This document shows, piece after piece, positions 7,667 to 16,695 of a DNA stretch of 64,000 bases. Below the pieces are notes generated by a model. It did not search any database and was not told the DNA's origin. It was given only the letters and a program-made list of their open reading frames with translations. Positions within the stretch are counted from its first letter, which is position 1; each line of letters opens with the position of its first letter. The translations under genes were made by a program, and so were the position numbers. Origin of the DNA: GCA-2711565 sp963664245 (lineage in GTDB: Bacteria; Bacteroidota; Bacteroidia; Bacteroidales; GCA-2711565); the NCBI GenBank assembly GCA_963664245.1, contig OY760934.1, forward strand, positions 2,108,001-2,172,000. The letters are read 5' to 3'.

Positions 7667-9001
7667 CTATTTATCAGTTTTAAATAATTCTTCTTTCGGT
7701 ACTTTTTCAACCGGATCTTTATCTTTCAACCGCTTAGAAACAGCACGGTACGGAGCTACAATTACCTCCTGCCCTTCTGTTAAACCTTTGGTAATTTGAA
7801 TATAGGTATTATCCTGAACCCCGGTTTTAACTTCAACTTTCTTTGCGATTCCGTCTTCATAAACAAATACCACTTCTTTTGACTCAGCTTCTTGTTGTTT
7901 TTGTTTTTCCTTTAACTCTTTGCTAAGTGTCTGGTCTTCCAGCACTTCTTCTTTTCTGGTAGTTACCGCTTGTATTGGCAAGGTTAAAATTCCGTGAGCC
8001 GTTTCGGTTTGTATTTCAACGGTTGCAGACATTCCCGGGCGGAATGGTGAATAATTAGGGTTGTTGGCCGGAACCATATCAGCATATGATTCGGTCAAAA
8101 TCCGAATTTTAACTTCAAAGTTTGTTACCTGATCTACACTCACACCATCAACATTTGCCGAAGTTGCAATCTCGGTTACCACTCCTTTAAATTTTTTCTC
8201 TAAATAGGCATCAACTTCGATGATACAGGTATCGAACATTTCTACACGAACAATATCATTTTCGTTAACCTCTACATTTACTTCCATGCTTTGCAGGTTG
8301 GCAATACGCATGATTTCGGTACCGGCAGAAAATTGTGAAGCTCCCGTTACACGCTCGCCTTTTTCAACATTCAATTTTGAAACTTTACCATTATTGGGAG
8401 CATATATATTGGTTCGTTCAAGGTTTTCTTTGGCTTCTTTTAAAGAGGCTTGAGCACTACCCACCGAAAACTCGGCCGCTCTCATATTTTCTTTAGCTGC
8501 GGTTACATCGGCTTTTGCCACTTCAAACTGCGAAGTTGCAGCATCCATATCGGCATTTGAAATAACATCCTGTTCAAATAATTTTTTATTTCTCTCGTAC
8601 GAAAGACGGGCATTTAAAAACTGGGCCTCGGCCTGAACAACCCGTGCTTTGGCATTTGCAAGATTCGCTTTTTGCGTATTTAAGGCGGCTTCAGTTCGCT
8701 CGTAAGTTGAGATGTAAATTTCAGGATCAATCTTAGCCAGTAACTTTCCGGCTTGTACTTCATCTCCTTCTTTCACATACAAAGCCACAACTTCACCAGA
8801 AATATAGGGGGTGATCTTTACATCAACTTCGGGCTGAATTTTCCCATTGGCAGATACGGTTTCAACGATGGTGCGTTTAGTAACCAGTTCCGTACTTACT
8901 TTTGTTCCATTATCAGAATTTTTCTTGTTTATAACTAATACAATTAGCAGAATAAGAACGACTACGGCTAGAATAATTAAGAGGGTTTTCTTTTTCATCA
9001 T
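7667..9001 (-). CDS. HlyD/MacA-family efflux periplasmic adaptor subunit
   Basis: A 444-residue membrane-fusion protein linking an inner-membrane pump to an outer-membrane channel. One N-terminal membrane anchor (about residues 5-24) is followed by lipoyl/beta-barrel half-domains (GKIQPEVDVKITPYISGEVVALYVKEGDEV). A long alpha-helical hairpin rich in Ala, Lys, Glu and Asn covers about residues 95-195, and the second half-lipoyl segment is YAPNNGKVSKLNVEKGERV. The C-terminal beta-domain includes FRPGMSATVEIQT. It resembles MacA-type adaptors. The expected ABC permease genes are not adjacent; downstream of its terminator is tsaB. Its partner here is the TolC-like gene 127 bp upstream, so the pump component must be encoded elsewhere. 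Confidence 0.88.
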   Translation of the reverse strand: MMKKKTLLIILAVVVLILLIVLVINKKNSDNGTKVSTELVTKRTIVETVSANGKIQPEVDVKITPYISGEVVALYVKEGDEVQAGKLLAKIDPEIYISTYERTEAALNTQKANLANAKARVVQAEAQFLNARLSYERNKKLFEQDVISNADMDAATSQFEVAKADVTAAKENMRAAEFSVGSAQASLKEAKENLERTNIYAPNNGKVSKLNVEKGERVTGASQFSAGTEIMRIANLQSMEVNVEVNENDIVRVEMFDTCIIEVDAYLEKKFKGVVTEIATSANVDGVSVDQVTNFEVKIRILTESYADMVPANNPNYSPFRPGMSATVEIQTETAHGILTLPIQAVTTRKEEVLEDQTLSKELKEKQKQQEAESKEVVFVYEDGIAKKVEVKTGVQDNTYIQITKGLTEGQEVIVAPYRAVSKRLKDKDPVEKVPKEELFKTDK

Positions 9002-9128
9002 TTATTAAATTGGATCGAAATGAACGGTAAAAATAACAAATATTATACACTAAGTAAAAGCAGAACCCTCTTAAATATTAGCAAGAGGGTTTAAAAATCA
9101 AATATCTCTTTTGAAGTATGATGTATTA

Positions 9129-10559
9129 TTATTTATTTTCAAGTGTAAGCGGGATTCCCATGTAGAAATCCAATATTTTTGTTTTAAAAATATAATCATA
9201 CTTGGCCGAAATCAAATCCGATTCGGCTCTGGTTAATTGCGCCTTGGCTGTATTGTAATTTAAAGAGTTTTCCATGCCCACGTTGAATTTTTTCTCCATG
9301 TATTTAAACGATTCCTGGAAAGATGCTACCGATTTCAAATTTGCATTATACGTTTTATAAGCGGCAATAGCATCAGAATAGGCTTGCTCAATATTTTTAC
9401 GAACCGTATTTTTTGTAAGTTGTAAATTATGTTCGGCGTTTATTGCTGCTAATTTAGACCGGCTAATATTTGAATTTGTTGACCAACCATTGAAAATTGG
9501 GATGTTCATTGCCGCTTGTAAATACTCGCTTTTATTTTTTTCAAATTGATCTTTAAAAGCTACTGTACCAATTTTTATTGGTTTTCCTTCTTCATCTCTC
9601 ACATAATCACCAGTTATTTCATCTATTTGATAAATAGCATCCTGATCACTATAACTTGTACCCCATCCACCATTAAGTGAAATTCTCGGGCTCCATCCTC
9701 CTTTTGCAATACTCACCCCCTTTTTTGCACTCATCAATGTATACTCGGCACTTTTAATTTGAGGAAGACGATTTACAGCTGTATTGTAAACATCTTGCGA
9801 AGGAAGTATTTTTCCGACCATTGACACATCAACCTGGGGTTTTTCAATTTCAAAATCTTTACCTGCTTCAAGCTCTAACAATTGCTTAAGATCAAGATAG
9901 GCCAGCGTTAATTGATTTTGCGCATTAATCAAATTAACCTCTTCCTGGGCTTTTTGAGACTGGATTTCCAACAGGTTTCCTTTAGGAAGCGTTCCGGCTT
10001 TAACCATCTTTTCGGTATTATGGATCTGGATTTTTGTAACCTCCAACTGTGCTTCGCTTTTTTCAACCAATTCCATACTGTAAAGAACATTCAGATAACT
10101 GGCAGCAATCCGTAATGAAACGTCATCGCGAATACGATCCGATTCATATTTACTAGCCAAATAATCAAAATGAGCCTGCTTTATGGTATTAAATTTTTGA
10201 AATCCACTGAAGATTGTCAGACTACTGGATACACCAAAAGAAGCTTGCTGAGTATTGTTATTTACATAGCTGTTTGTTTTACTATCAATTGCACGTCCCC
10301 AGCCAAAAGAGTATGATGTATTAGCATTAAGATCTGGAATTAAATCAAGTTTTCTTTGGGTTTCAGTAACTTTATTTGACTTAGCATTAATCTCACTCTT
10401 TTTTATTTCAATATTATTTTCAAGTGCATGCTCAATACACTCTCTCAACGTCCATGCTTTTTGTGCAATAATACTTCCGGAAAGAAGCAATGCAAACAAT
10501 AAAAGGAACAGGAATTTTTGGTTTTGTTTCGCCCAATTAAGGAATAAGTGTCGTCTCAT
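9129..10559 (-). CDS. TolC-family outer-membrane efflux channel
   Basis: A 476-residue outer-membrane efflux protein with a signal peptide (hydrophobic run LFLLLFALLLSGSIIAQ, cleavage likely before KAW). Two repeats of long helices and beta-strands are typical of OEP proteins: WTLRECIEHALENNIEIK opens the first, and ANLKSVASFQESFKYMEKKF lies in the second. The ATG at 10559 is preferred because the 25-codon in-frame extension upstream has no signal-sequence character. A TATTTTTG element lies on the minus strand at 10592-10585. It forms a two-gene unit with the adaptor downstream. Confidence 0.9.
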   Translation of the reverse strand: MRRHLFLNWAKQNQKFLFLLLFALLLSGSIIAQKAWTLRECIEHALENNIEIKKSEINAKSNKVTETQRKLDLIPDLNANTSYSFGWGRAIDSKTNSYVNNNTQQASFGVSSSLTIFSGFQKFNTIKQAHFDYLASKYESDRIRDDVSLRIAASYLNVLYSMELVEKSEAQLEVTKIQIHNTEKMVKAGTLPKGNLLEIQSQKAQEEVNLINAQNQLTLAYLDLKQLLELEAGKDFEIEKPQVDVSMVGKILPSQDVYNTAVNRLPQIKSAEYTLMSAKKGVSIAKGGWSPRISLNGGWGTSYSDQDAIYQIDEITGDYVRDEEGKPIKIGTVAFKDQFEKNKSEYLQAAMNIPIFNGWSTNSNISRSKLAAINAEHNLQLTKNTVRKNIEQAYSDAIAAYKTYNANLKSVASFQESFKYMEKKFNVGMENSLNYNTAKAQLTRAESDLISAKYDYIFKTKILDFYMGIPLTLENK

Positions 10560-10584
10560 TTTTTCAATTTTAATATTTGATGTC

Positions 10585-10592
10585 CAAAAATA
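10585..10592 (-). promoter_or_regulatory. Predicted -7 element for the tolC-hlyD unit
   Basis: TATTTTTG on the minus strand matches TAnnTTTG and lies 25 bp upstream of the chosen ATG at 10559. No clear TTTG -33 element is seen at the usual distance, so support is moderate. Confidence 0.4.
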
Positions 10593-10758
10593 GCTAAAAA
10601 TATGCCACATTTTTAACTTTTTAACTATCAACACATTGATTAATTCATGTTATCTATTTGACGCAACAGGTGTACGCTTAGTTACAACAATTGTACGGAT
10701 TTGAACAAAGCTCAATTTATAAAGAAAAACCCCGGGTTCAAAAAAATAATTTACCTTT

Positions 10759-11028
10759 TTAACTAACTTTTACCCAATAAGTATCTTTTTCCAAAAATTC
10801 GCCTTCAGAAGAATTACAGGGTTGATTTGTTATTTTGCTTTTTTTAATATACCGTGAAATATTAATATTGGGGGGAGAAAATTTAACCAACAAATAACCA
10901 ATAACAGGTGTTAAAACAATGCTGCATAATACAGCTGCTGTTCCACCTATCTGATGCTTCACCCCTTCCATGCCAATAAAAACTACTGCGATAATATAAA
11001 GTAGGGAAGAGTAAATAATGAGTTCCAT
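10759..11028 (-). CDS. Small two-helix membrane protein, function unknown
   Basis: An 89-residue protein with two hydrophobic helices (about residues 3-20 and 30-49) separated by a short polar turn (MEGVKHQIGG). A polar tail with a single Cys follows. I recall similar small proteins with a GMEGxKHxIGG turn from Bacteroidetes, but know no function. It stands alone between the divergent tolC and serine-hydrolase genes, with no operon partner. The reading frame, topology and start are plausible, but there is no catalytic motif. Confidence 0.6.
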   Translation of the reverse strand: MELIIYSSLLYIIAVVFIGMEGVKHQIGGTAAVLCSIVLTPVIGYLLVKFSPPNINISRYIKKSKITNQPCNSSEGEFLEKDTYWVKVS

Positions 11029-11221
11029 GATTTAGTATTTTTATACTCCATATCATTATCAAAGTATGTGCCAAGTACTCAAAAGAACTATAAATAAAGT
11101 ATTTTACAAAAAGAAAAACAAACACACCATTTTATTTTACAGGCATTTATCCATATTCGGAGAAGATATACATCATAAACCACTAAAAGTTTTCGTCATT
11201 TCTAATATCTTCGCAGATTAA

Positions 11222-12445
11222 ATGATGAAAGCTTTTTACACGATAATAATTATATCAATCCTTATAATTTGGGGGTGCAGATCTCCTCAAAAAGAACCTG
11301 TTGCCATTTCGGGAGATGAGTTTTACGTTGATTTGAACCAGGAAAAAATTGACAAAAAAAGTAAGTGGATTGATGACATTTTCGAACGCCTACATAAACG
11401 TCATGGTTTTCATGGTGCAGTTTTATATGTTGAACGTGGGAATTTAATTTACAAAAAGGCTTTTGGCTATGTCGATATACGTGATAAAAAGCCAATTACA
11501 CTTAATTCGGCATTTCAACTGGCTTCGGTTTCTAAAATGTTTACAGCCATTGCCATCATGACACTTTATGAAAACGGATATATTAATTACAATGACGATA
11601 TTCGGAAATACATTCCTGAATTCCCATACGAAGATATTACGGTGCGGATGCTGTTAACTCACCGTTCAGGCTTACCAAGATACATGTCGGTTGCCCACGA
11701 TCACTGGAAAGACAAACGATATCCTTTAACCAACGATGAAATGCTGAAACTTTTTATCAAGCATAAACCCCACCCCTATTTTAAACCGAATAACGGATTT
11801 CATTATTGCAACACTAATTACGCATTATTGGCCAACCTTGTAGAACAAATTAGCAACAAACCATTTGATGTGTTTATAAAAGAAACCATTTTCGAACCAT
11901 TGAAAATGGACAGCAGTTTTATTTTAACCATTCCCAAAGACAGTATGATAGCCGCCTACATCACAAAAGGAATTCCGGCTTACCGGTACCGGGGCTGGCG
12001 TCCTATCCGTCAGCGGAACGATTATTTAAACGGTGTGGTTGGCGACAAAGGCGTGTACACCAGTATTAACGATCTTTTCAAGTTTGAAATGGCTCTATAT
12101 GAAGGGAGTTTATTAAAAAAAGAAACTTTGGCAGAAGCCTTTAAAAAAGGGAGTCCCGATTCGCGCCGACGTAAAGATAATTATGGCTTTGGCTGGAGAA
12201 TCAGAAATTCGATGGATAGCACGGTTTACCATTATGGCTGGTGGAAATCTTTTAGGGCGTTTTATATACGCGATATGAAAAACGAGAAAACCATTATTGT
12301 TTTGACCAACCGAGAAAAAGGCCCCGGGTCAAATCATTTTTGGGGAATCATTAAAAACACCGAAAACGATCTTTATCCGCTATGCTGGATAAACGACAGT
12401 TTAATTTACGACCAGCTTGAAACCGATACCATGCACATTGATTAA
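11222..12445 (+). CDS. Serine hydrolase, beta-lactamase/class C penicillin-binding fold, lipoprotein
   Basis: A 407-residue protein with a lipobox-like N-terminus (IIWGCRSP, Cys19), so probably a periplasmic lipoprotein. The class C serine-hydrolase motifs are present: S102-V-S-K105, Y195-C-N197 and a late HYG (VYHYGWW). GLPRYMS follows the usual LLTHRSG stretch. Members include D-aminopeptidases, esterases and beta-lactamase homologues, so the substrate is not predictable. Its last 45 bp overlap, in the opposite direction, the 3' end of the response-regulator gene. Confidence 0.88.
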   Translation: MMKAFYTIIIISILIIWGCRSPQKEPVAISGDEFYVDLNQEKIDKKSKWIDDIFERLHKRHGFHGAVLYVERGNLIYKKAFGYVDIRDKKPITLNSAFQLASVSKMFTAIAIMTLYENGYINYNDDIRKYIPEFPYEDITVRMLLTHRSGLPRYMSVAHDHWKDKRYPLTNDEMLKLFIKHKPHPYFKPNNGFHYCNTNYALLANLVEQISNKPFDVFIKETIFEPLKMDSSFILTIPKDSMIAAYITKGIPAYRYRGWRPIRQRNDYLNGVVGDKGVYTSINDLFKFEMALYEGSLLKKETLAEAFKKGSPDSRRRKDNYGFGWRIRNSMDSTVYHYGWWKSFRAFYIRDMKNEKTIIVLTNREKGPGSNHFWGIIKNTENDLYPLCWINDSLIYDQLETDTMHID

Positions 12446-13093
12446 TTCAATGCCCGGATCAGCTTTTAAATATTTCCGCAGTTTGGTGATGTAAACATCC
12501 ATGCTCCGGGCGTTGAAATAACTATCGTCAAACCATATTTTTTTCAGGGCTTCGCTGCGATCCAGTACCTCATTCAGGTTTTCACAAAGCAAGCGCAATA
12601 ACTCGGCTTCTTTGGAAGTCAACTTTTGATTGTCTTCCCCAATAGAAAGTGTTTGGCGGTTATAATCAAAGGTAGAATTACTCAGTTTATAAACATTTGT
12701 TTTTGTTGAACCGGAACCATCGCCTGAAACCCTCCGAAGAATAGCTTTCATGCGAACCAACAATTCTTCCATACTAAATGGTTTACTAATATAGTCGTCG
12801 GCCCCAACATCAAATCCTTTCAATTTATCTTCCTGTAATGTTTTAGCGGTAAGAAACAAAATAGGGATCATTTTATCCTTTTTACGAATATCCTGAGCCA
12901 GCGTAAAACCATCCTTCACCGGCATCATCACATCTAAAATGCAAATGCTGTATTTACCGTTTTTAAATTTCTCAAAGGCTTCTTCCCCGTCTACGCAGAG
13001 GTCGGTAGGGTAACCTTTTGCTATCAAATACGATTGAAGAATTGTTCCTAAATTTTTATCATCTTCTGCCAATAAAACTTTTTTTTCGCTCAT
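12401..13093 (-). CDS. rprY: OmpR/PhoB-type response regulator, RprY-like
   Basis: A 230-residue regulator. The receiver domain (about residues 5-118) has acidic Asp11/Asp12, phospho-acceptor Asp54 (LDVMMPVKDG), Thr83 and Lys105 (SKPFS). It is followed by a winged-helix DNA-binding domain (about 135-230, with LTSKEAELLRLLCENLNEVLDR). Its sequence (KDGFTLAQDIR, LTAKTLQEDKLKGF) closely resembles RprY of Bacteroides, hence the symbol. It starts 4 bp after the kinase stop, so the two form an operon. The 3' end overlaps the convergent serine-hydrolase gene by 45 bp, so antisense interference is possible. Confidence 0.85.
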   Translation of the reverse strand: MSEKKVLLAEDDKNLGTILQSYLIAKGYPTDLCVDGEEAFEKFKNGKYSICILDVMMPVKDGFTLAQDIRKKDKMIPILFLTAKTLQEDKLKGFDVGADDYISKPFSMEELLVRMKAILRRVSGDGSGSTKTNVYKLSNSTFDYNRQTLSIGEDNQKLTSKEAELLRLLCENLNEVLDRSEALKKIWFDDSYFNARSMDVYITKLRKYLKADPGIELINVHGIGFKLVVN

Positions 13094-13097
13094 AATT

Positions 13098-14528
13098 TTA
13101 TTGTTTTAAATCGCCAAAAGGCATAAATATCACAAAAGTAGTTCCTTTATTCAATTCGCTGTTTACGCTAATTTGACCCTTGTGTTTATCCACAATGGCT
13201 TTTACATAATTCAAACCCAGACCAAAACCTTTAAAGTTATGAATATTCCCGGTAGGAACACGGTACAATTTATCAAAAATTTTCTTTTGATTGATTTTGC
13301 TGATCCCGATCCCGTTATCCTGAACCATAATATTTACACCTTCCGAATCAACTTCTTCCGTCGAAATTAATATTTCGGGTTCGTTCAAATTATATTTGTT
13401 TGCATTATCTATTAAATTTAAAATCACGTTGGTAAAGTGCATTTTATCGACTTTAAGTTTTACACCTTTCGTGTTTAAATCCAATAAAATCCGGCCATTT
13501 TTCCGTTCTACCTGCATTTTAATTTTCTTAACAGCATCGCGTATCAACTCTTCCAAATCAATCCACTCTTCACGTAACCTAAGTTCTCCTTTTTCAATGA
13601 TGGCTGTTTGCAATACTTTTTCCGACATGCTTTTTAAGCGGCCATTTTCCTCGTTAATAATTCCAATATAATTATCAAAAAGGGTTTCTGTTTTGGCGAT
13701 GTCTTTATCTTTTAATGCTTCACAGGCTAAGCTAATTGTTGAGATGGGTGTTTTAAACTCATGGGTCATATTATTGATAAAATCGTTACGCATTTCTGAA
13801 AGCCTTTTTTGCTTGAAAACGGTAGAAACCGTGTAGAAAAACGCAAAGATGATGGTCAAAACCAACACCAATGAAACAATCAGCAGAGAAGCCATTTGCC
13901 ACAATAAAAAGTTTCGTCTAAATGGGAAATATATGATAAGAAAGTTTGTGCTTTTTCGGGAAGGACTTGGGAACAACCCACAAGAGTAGCTTAATTTATT
14001 ATTTAGCAATCTTGAAGGATACTTTCCCGTTTTCTGATACACCATTTTATTACCGGTAATATTAAAAACACCATATTCAAAAGCTATCCGGATGCCTCTA
14101 TGCTGAAGCTCAACATCAATTAACGAATCCAAAACAGCCTGATCAATCCTTTCTTGTATCGTTTTGGTTATCCGTTTATTCATTAAAACATCAAACATTT
14201 CTTCCGTCAGTTTCAAATTTCTATTGAACTGATCAAAATCTGAACGGGTACCCAGTTTCTTTAATTCCAATATTTTTGAATCCAAATCCAGGTAATTAAA
14301 ACGGCCAGGATTACTACTGATAAAATCATTTTTCTCTTTGAGCTCGGCTTCTTTTTCAAGGATATCTAATTTCAAAACAACATTTGAAAGAGCCTCGATT
14401 ACTTTTTGATCAAAAGCTACCTGCTTAACATACATGGCATTCCTGATCCAATATACCTGAATGCTCATCAAACCAATAAAGGCAATGCTAACTAAAACAA
14501 TAACAAGTATAATCGACTTCTTATTCAT
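13098..14528 (-). CDS. rprX: Membrane sensor histidine kinase, RprX-like
   Basis: A 476-residue kinase with a transmembrane helix at about residues 5-27, a periplasmic sensor region of about 180 residues and a second helix at about 207-232. The HisKA domain has phospho-acceptor His256 (NNMTHEFKTP). A HATPase domain follows with an N box (NLIDNANKYN) and G boxes (DNGIGI, GFGLGLNYV). There is no HAMP domain. It is the first gene of a pair with rprY. A TACATTTG -7 element on the minus strand at 14540-14533 ends 4 bp before the ATG, implying a leaderless transcript. The stimulus cannot be read from the sensor region. Confidence 0.88.
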   Translation of the reverse strand: MNKKSIILVIVLVSIAFIGLMSIQVYWIRNAMYVKQVAFDQKVIEALSNVVLKLDILEKEAELKEKNDFISSNPGRFNYLDLDSKILELKKLGTRSDFDQFNRNLKLTEEMFDVLMNKRITKTIQERIDQAVLDSLIDVELQHRGIRIAFEYGVFNITGNKMVYQKTGKYPSRLLNNKLSYSCGLFPSPSRKSTNFLIIYFPFRRNFLLWQMASLLIVSLVLVLTIIFAFFYTVSTVFKQKRLSEMRNDFINNMTHEFKTPISTISLACEALKDKDIAKTETLFDNYIGIINEENGRLKSMSEKVLQTAIIEKGELRLREEWIDLEELIRDAVKKIKMQVERKNGRILLDLNTKGVKLKVDKMHFTNVILNLIDNANKYNLNEPEILISTEEVDSEGVNIMVQDNGIGISKINQKKIFDKLYRVPTGNIHNFKGFGLGLNYVKAIVDKHKGQISVNSELNKGTTFVIFMPFGDLKQ

Positions 14529-14532
14529 ATTA

Positions 14533-14540
14533 CAAATGTA
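14533..14540 (-). promoter_or_regulatory. Predicted -7 element for rprXY
   Basis: TACATTTG on the minus strand matches TAnnTTTG. It ends only 4 bp before the rprX ATG (14528), so the transcript would start at or next to the start codon. No clear -33 TTTG is visible. Confidence 0.45.
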
Positions 14541-14635
14541 GCCCTTGAGACCATTGGGACAGAAGTCTTTAACATTCTTTAACGTTTGTTTGTGTCTGTT
14601 AACAATTCAATCAATCTGGCTGACCTATCTTTGTA

Positions 14636-14643
14636 ACGTTAGA
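14636..14643 (+). promoter_or_regulatory. Predicted -7 element upstream of pgi leader
   Basis: TATCTTTG matches TAnnTTTG on the plus strand. Transcripts from here would begin near 14650 and meet an intrinsic terminator at 14723-14750 before reaching pgi. No TTTG lies at the usual -33 distance. Confidence 0.4.
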
Positions 14644-14722
14644 ATTAATCATGATAGTAAATTTTTTTCATAAATAACACATACATTTTAAAGGTTGAGT
14701 TTTGGTTTATATTTATTTGTTA

Positions 14723-14750
14723 AGCGGTTGGTAAACAACCGCTTTTTTTA
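14723..14750 (+). terminator. Intrinsic terminator just upstream of pgi (possible attenuator)
   Basis: AGCGGTTG (14723-14730) pairs with CAACCGCT (14736-14743) around GTAAA, followed by seven T. No gene ends here on the plus strand, because the upstream gene rprX runs the other way. It therefore either ends a short leader or ncRNA starting near 14650 or attenuates pgi. Confidence 0.75.
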
Positions 14751-14795
14751 TGCCATAAATTTTGAAATATGATTATTTTTATGCCATAAATTTTT
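14745..14795 (+). repeat. 19-bp direct repeat pair before the pgi start
   Basis: TTTTTATGCCATAAATTTT occurs at 14745-14763 and again at 14776-14794, a 31-bp period. The first copy overlaps the U tract of the terminator. The second ends 5 bp before the pgi ATG. It may be a local duplication or paired protein-binding sites. Confidence 0.8.
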
Positions 14796-14799
14796 CACG

Positions 14800-16146
14800 A
14801 TGGCTCATTTAAAAATCGACTACACCAAAACATTAAATTTTATCCGTAAGGAAAACATTCTTGCTTTCGAAAATGAAAGCAAAAATCATTTAAAAAGTTT
14901 ACTTGATAAAACCGGGAAAGGAAATGATTTTCTGGGTTGGATTAACCTGCCGGAAGATTCTAAATCGCTTTTAGAATCAATACAAAACGACGTAAACGAA
15001 ATTGCTAACAAAGCCGAAATTCTAGTTGTTATCGGAATTGGGGGTTCTTATCTTGGAGCCAAAGCAGTAATTGATGCCTTGAACCACCATTTTTCAAACT
15101 TCAAAAAAAGCGACACTCCGCACATTTTATATGCCGGGCATAATATTAGTGAAGATTATTTAAATGACCTGCTGGAACTCTTGGATAGTAAAGAATACGC
15201 CATCACAGTAATTTCTAAATCGGGAACCACCACTGAACCGGCAATTGCATTCCGGATTCTTAAAAATCATCTGGAAGAAAAATACGGCAAAGCCGATGCC
15301 CAAAAACGTATCATTGCTATCACAGATAAAGAAAAGGGAGCTTTAAAAGAACTGGCAAGACAAGAAGGTTATCAAACCTATATTGTTCCGGATGATGTTG
15401 GCGGAAGATATTCGGTACTGAGCCCCGTAGGATTACTGCCCATCGCCGCTGCCGGATTTGACATCGAACAGTTGCTGAATGGGGCACAAGACATAAAAAA
15501 CCTCATTTTTGATGAGAACACAAACGTTGAAAATAACCCGGTATTGGTTTATGCCGCGGTTCGAAACGCCTTATACAACAAAGGCTTCTTGACCGAAATA
15601 ATGGTAAATTATGAACCCCGCCTGTTTTACATCACTGAATGGTGGAAACAATTATATGGCGAAAGCGAAGGAAAAGAACAAAAAGGGATTTTCCCTGCCG
15701 GGGTAAGCTTTACCACCGATTTACATTCCATGGGACAATACATCCAGGATGGCTTACGCAATTTATTTGAAACGGTTATATCTGTAAAAAACAGTAAAAA
15801 CCAACTAACAATACCCGAAGATGCCACAAATTTAGATAAGCTGAATTACATCAAGGGGAAACGTATTTCGGAAGTGAACCTCCAGGCAGAGATTGGAACA
15901 AGCCTTGCACATATAGATGGTGGGGTTCCAAACATCCGCATTGAGATTGAAGAAATCAACGAATATAATCTCGGGCAACTGATTTACTTTTTTGAAACAG
16001 CCTGTGCCGTGAGCGGATATATTTTAGGGGTTAATCCTTTCGACCAGCCGGGTGTAGAAGATTACAAACGAAACATGTTTGCCTTGCTTGGCAAACCGGG
16101 ATTTGAAAAAGAAACCAAAGAAATAAAAAAACGATTATCAGAATAA
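14800..16146 (+). CDS. pgi: Glucose-6-phosphate isomerase
   Basis: A 448-residue glycolytic enzyme that interconverts glucose-6-phosphate and fructose-6-phosphate in the cytoplasm. Family landmarks are VVIGIGGSYLGAKAVIDAL (about residues 77-95), VISKSGTTTEPAIAFR (about 137-152) and GGRYSVLSPVGLLPIA. C-terminal segments include the SIS-domain residues (GVPNIRIEIEEI). The length fits the shorter bacterial form (about 450) rather than the 550-residue enteric/eukaryotic form. It is followed 3 bp later by a nitroreductase gene in the same orientation. The leader carries a terminator hairpin and a direct repeat. Confidence 0.95.
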   Translation: MAHLKIDYTKTLNFIRKENILAFENESKNHLKSLLDKTGKGNDFLGWINLPEDSKSLLESIQNDVNEIANKAEILVVIGIGGSYLGAKAVIDALNHHFSNFKKSDTPHILYAGHNISEDYLNDLLELLDSKEYAITVISKSGTTTEPAIAFRILKNHLEEKYGKADAQKRIIAITDKEKGALKELARQEGYQTYIVPDDVGGRYSVLSPVGLLPIAAAGFDIEQLLNGAQDIKNLIFDENTNVENNPVLVYAAVRNALYNKGFLTEIMVNYEPRLFYITEWWKQLYGESEGKEQKGIFPAGVSFTTDLHSMGQYIQDGLRNLFETVISVKNSKNQLTIPEDATNLDKLNYIKGKRISEVNLQAEIGTSLAHIDGGVPNIRIEIEEINEYNLGQLIYFFETACAVSGYILGVNPFDQPGVEDYKRNMFALLGKPGFEKETKEIKKRLSE

Positions 16147-16149
16147 AAA

Positions 16150-16695
16150 ATGAAATTTCAGGAATTAATTTTACAACGCCAGAGTGTTCGAAAATATACT
16201 GACCGAACCGTTGAAAAAGAAAAATTAATGATGTGCCTCGAGGCTGCACGAATGGCTCCTTCGGCCAGTAACGGGCAACCTTGGAAGTTCATTATTATTG
16301 ATGATCCGGAAGTAAAAGAAAAAGTAGCCGCCGAAACCTACGACATGCTAACCAAATTCAATAAATTTACTCACGAGGTTCCGGTGTTAATTGCCATCAC
16401 CCTTGAAAAGCCACCCTTAAAAAACCGTATCGGCGGACGGATCAAGAAAAAAGAATGGAAACTGATTGACATTGGAATTGCTGCCGAACATTTTTGCTTA
16501 CAGGCGGCAGAACTTGGTTTGGGAACCTGCATGCTGGGTTGGTACAACGAAAAACCCATCAAAAAAATCTTGAATATCCCCGACAAAAAATCGCTGGCCT
16601 TACTGATCAGCTTGGGATATTTTGAAGAAAATTACAAGCTTCGCGAAAAAATCAGGAAACCGATGGAGGAAATTACCTCTTTTAATTCGTACTAA
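16150..16695 (+). CDS. Nitroreductase family FMN-dependent oxidoreductase
   Basis: A 181-residue protein opening MKFQELILQRQSVRKYTDR, with APSASNGQPWKFIII, the FMN-phosphate contact region of the nitroreductase fold. GLGTCMLGWYNEKPIKKIL lies near the C-terminal flavin-binding part. Such enzymes use NAD(P)H to reduce nitro compounds, quinones or flavins; the natural substrate is unknown. It begins 3 bp after pgi, indicating co-transcription. Its last 14 bp overlap the convergent alpha/beta-hydrolase gene. Confidence 0.9.
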   Translation: MKFQELILQRQSVRKYTDRTVEKEKLMMCLEAARMAPSASNGQPWKFIIIDDPEVKEKVAAETYDMLTKFNKFTHEVPVLIAITLEKPPLKNRIGGRIKKKEWKLIDIGIAAEHFCLQAAELGLGTCMLGWYNEKPIKKILNIPDKKSLALLISLGYFEENYKLREKIRKPMEEITSFNSY

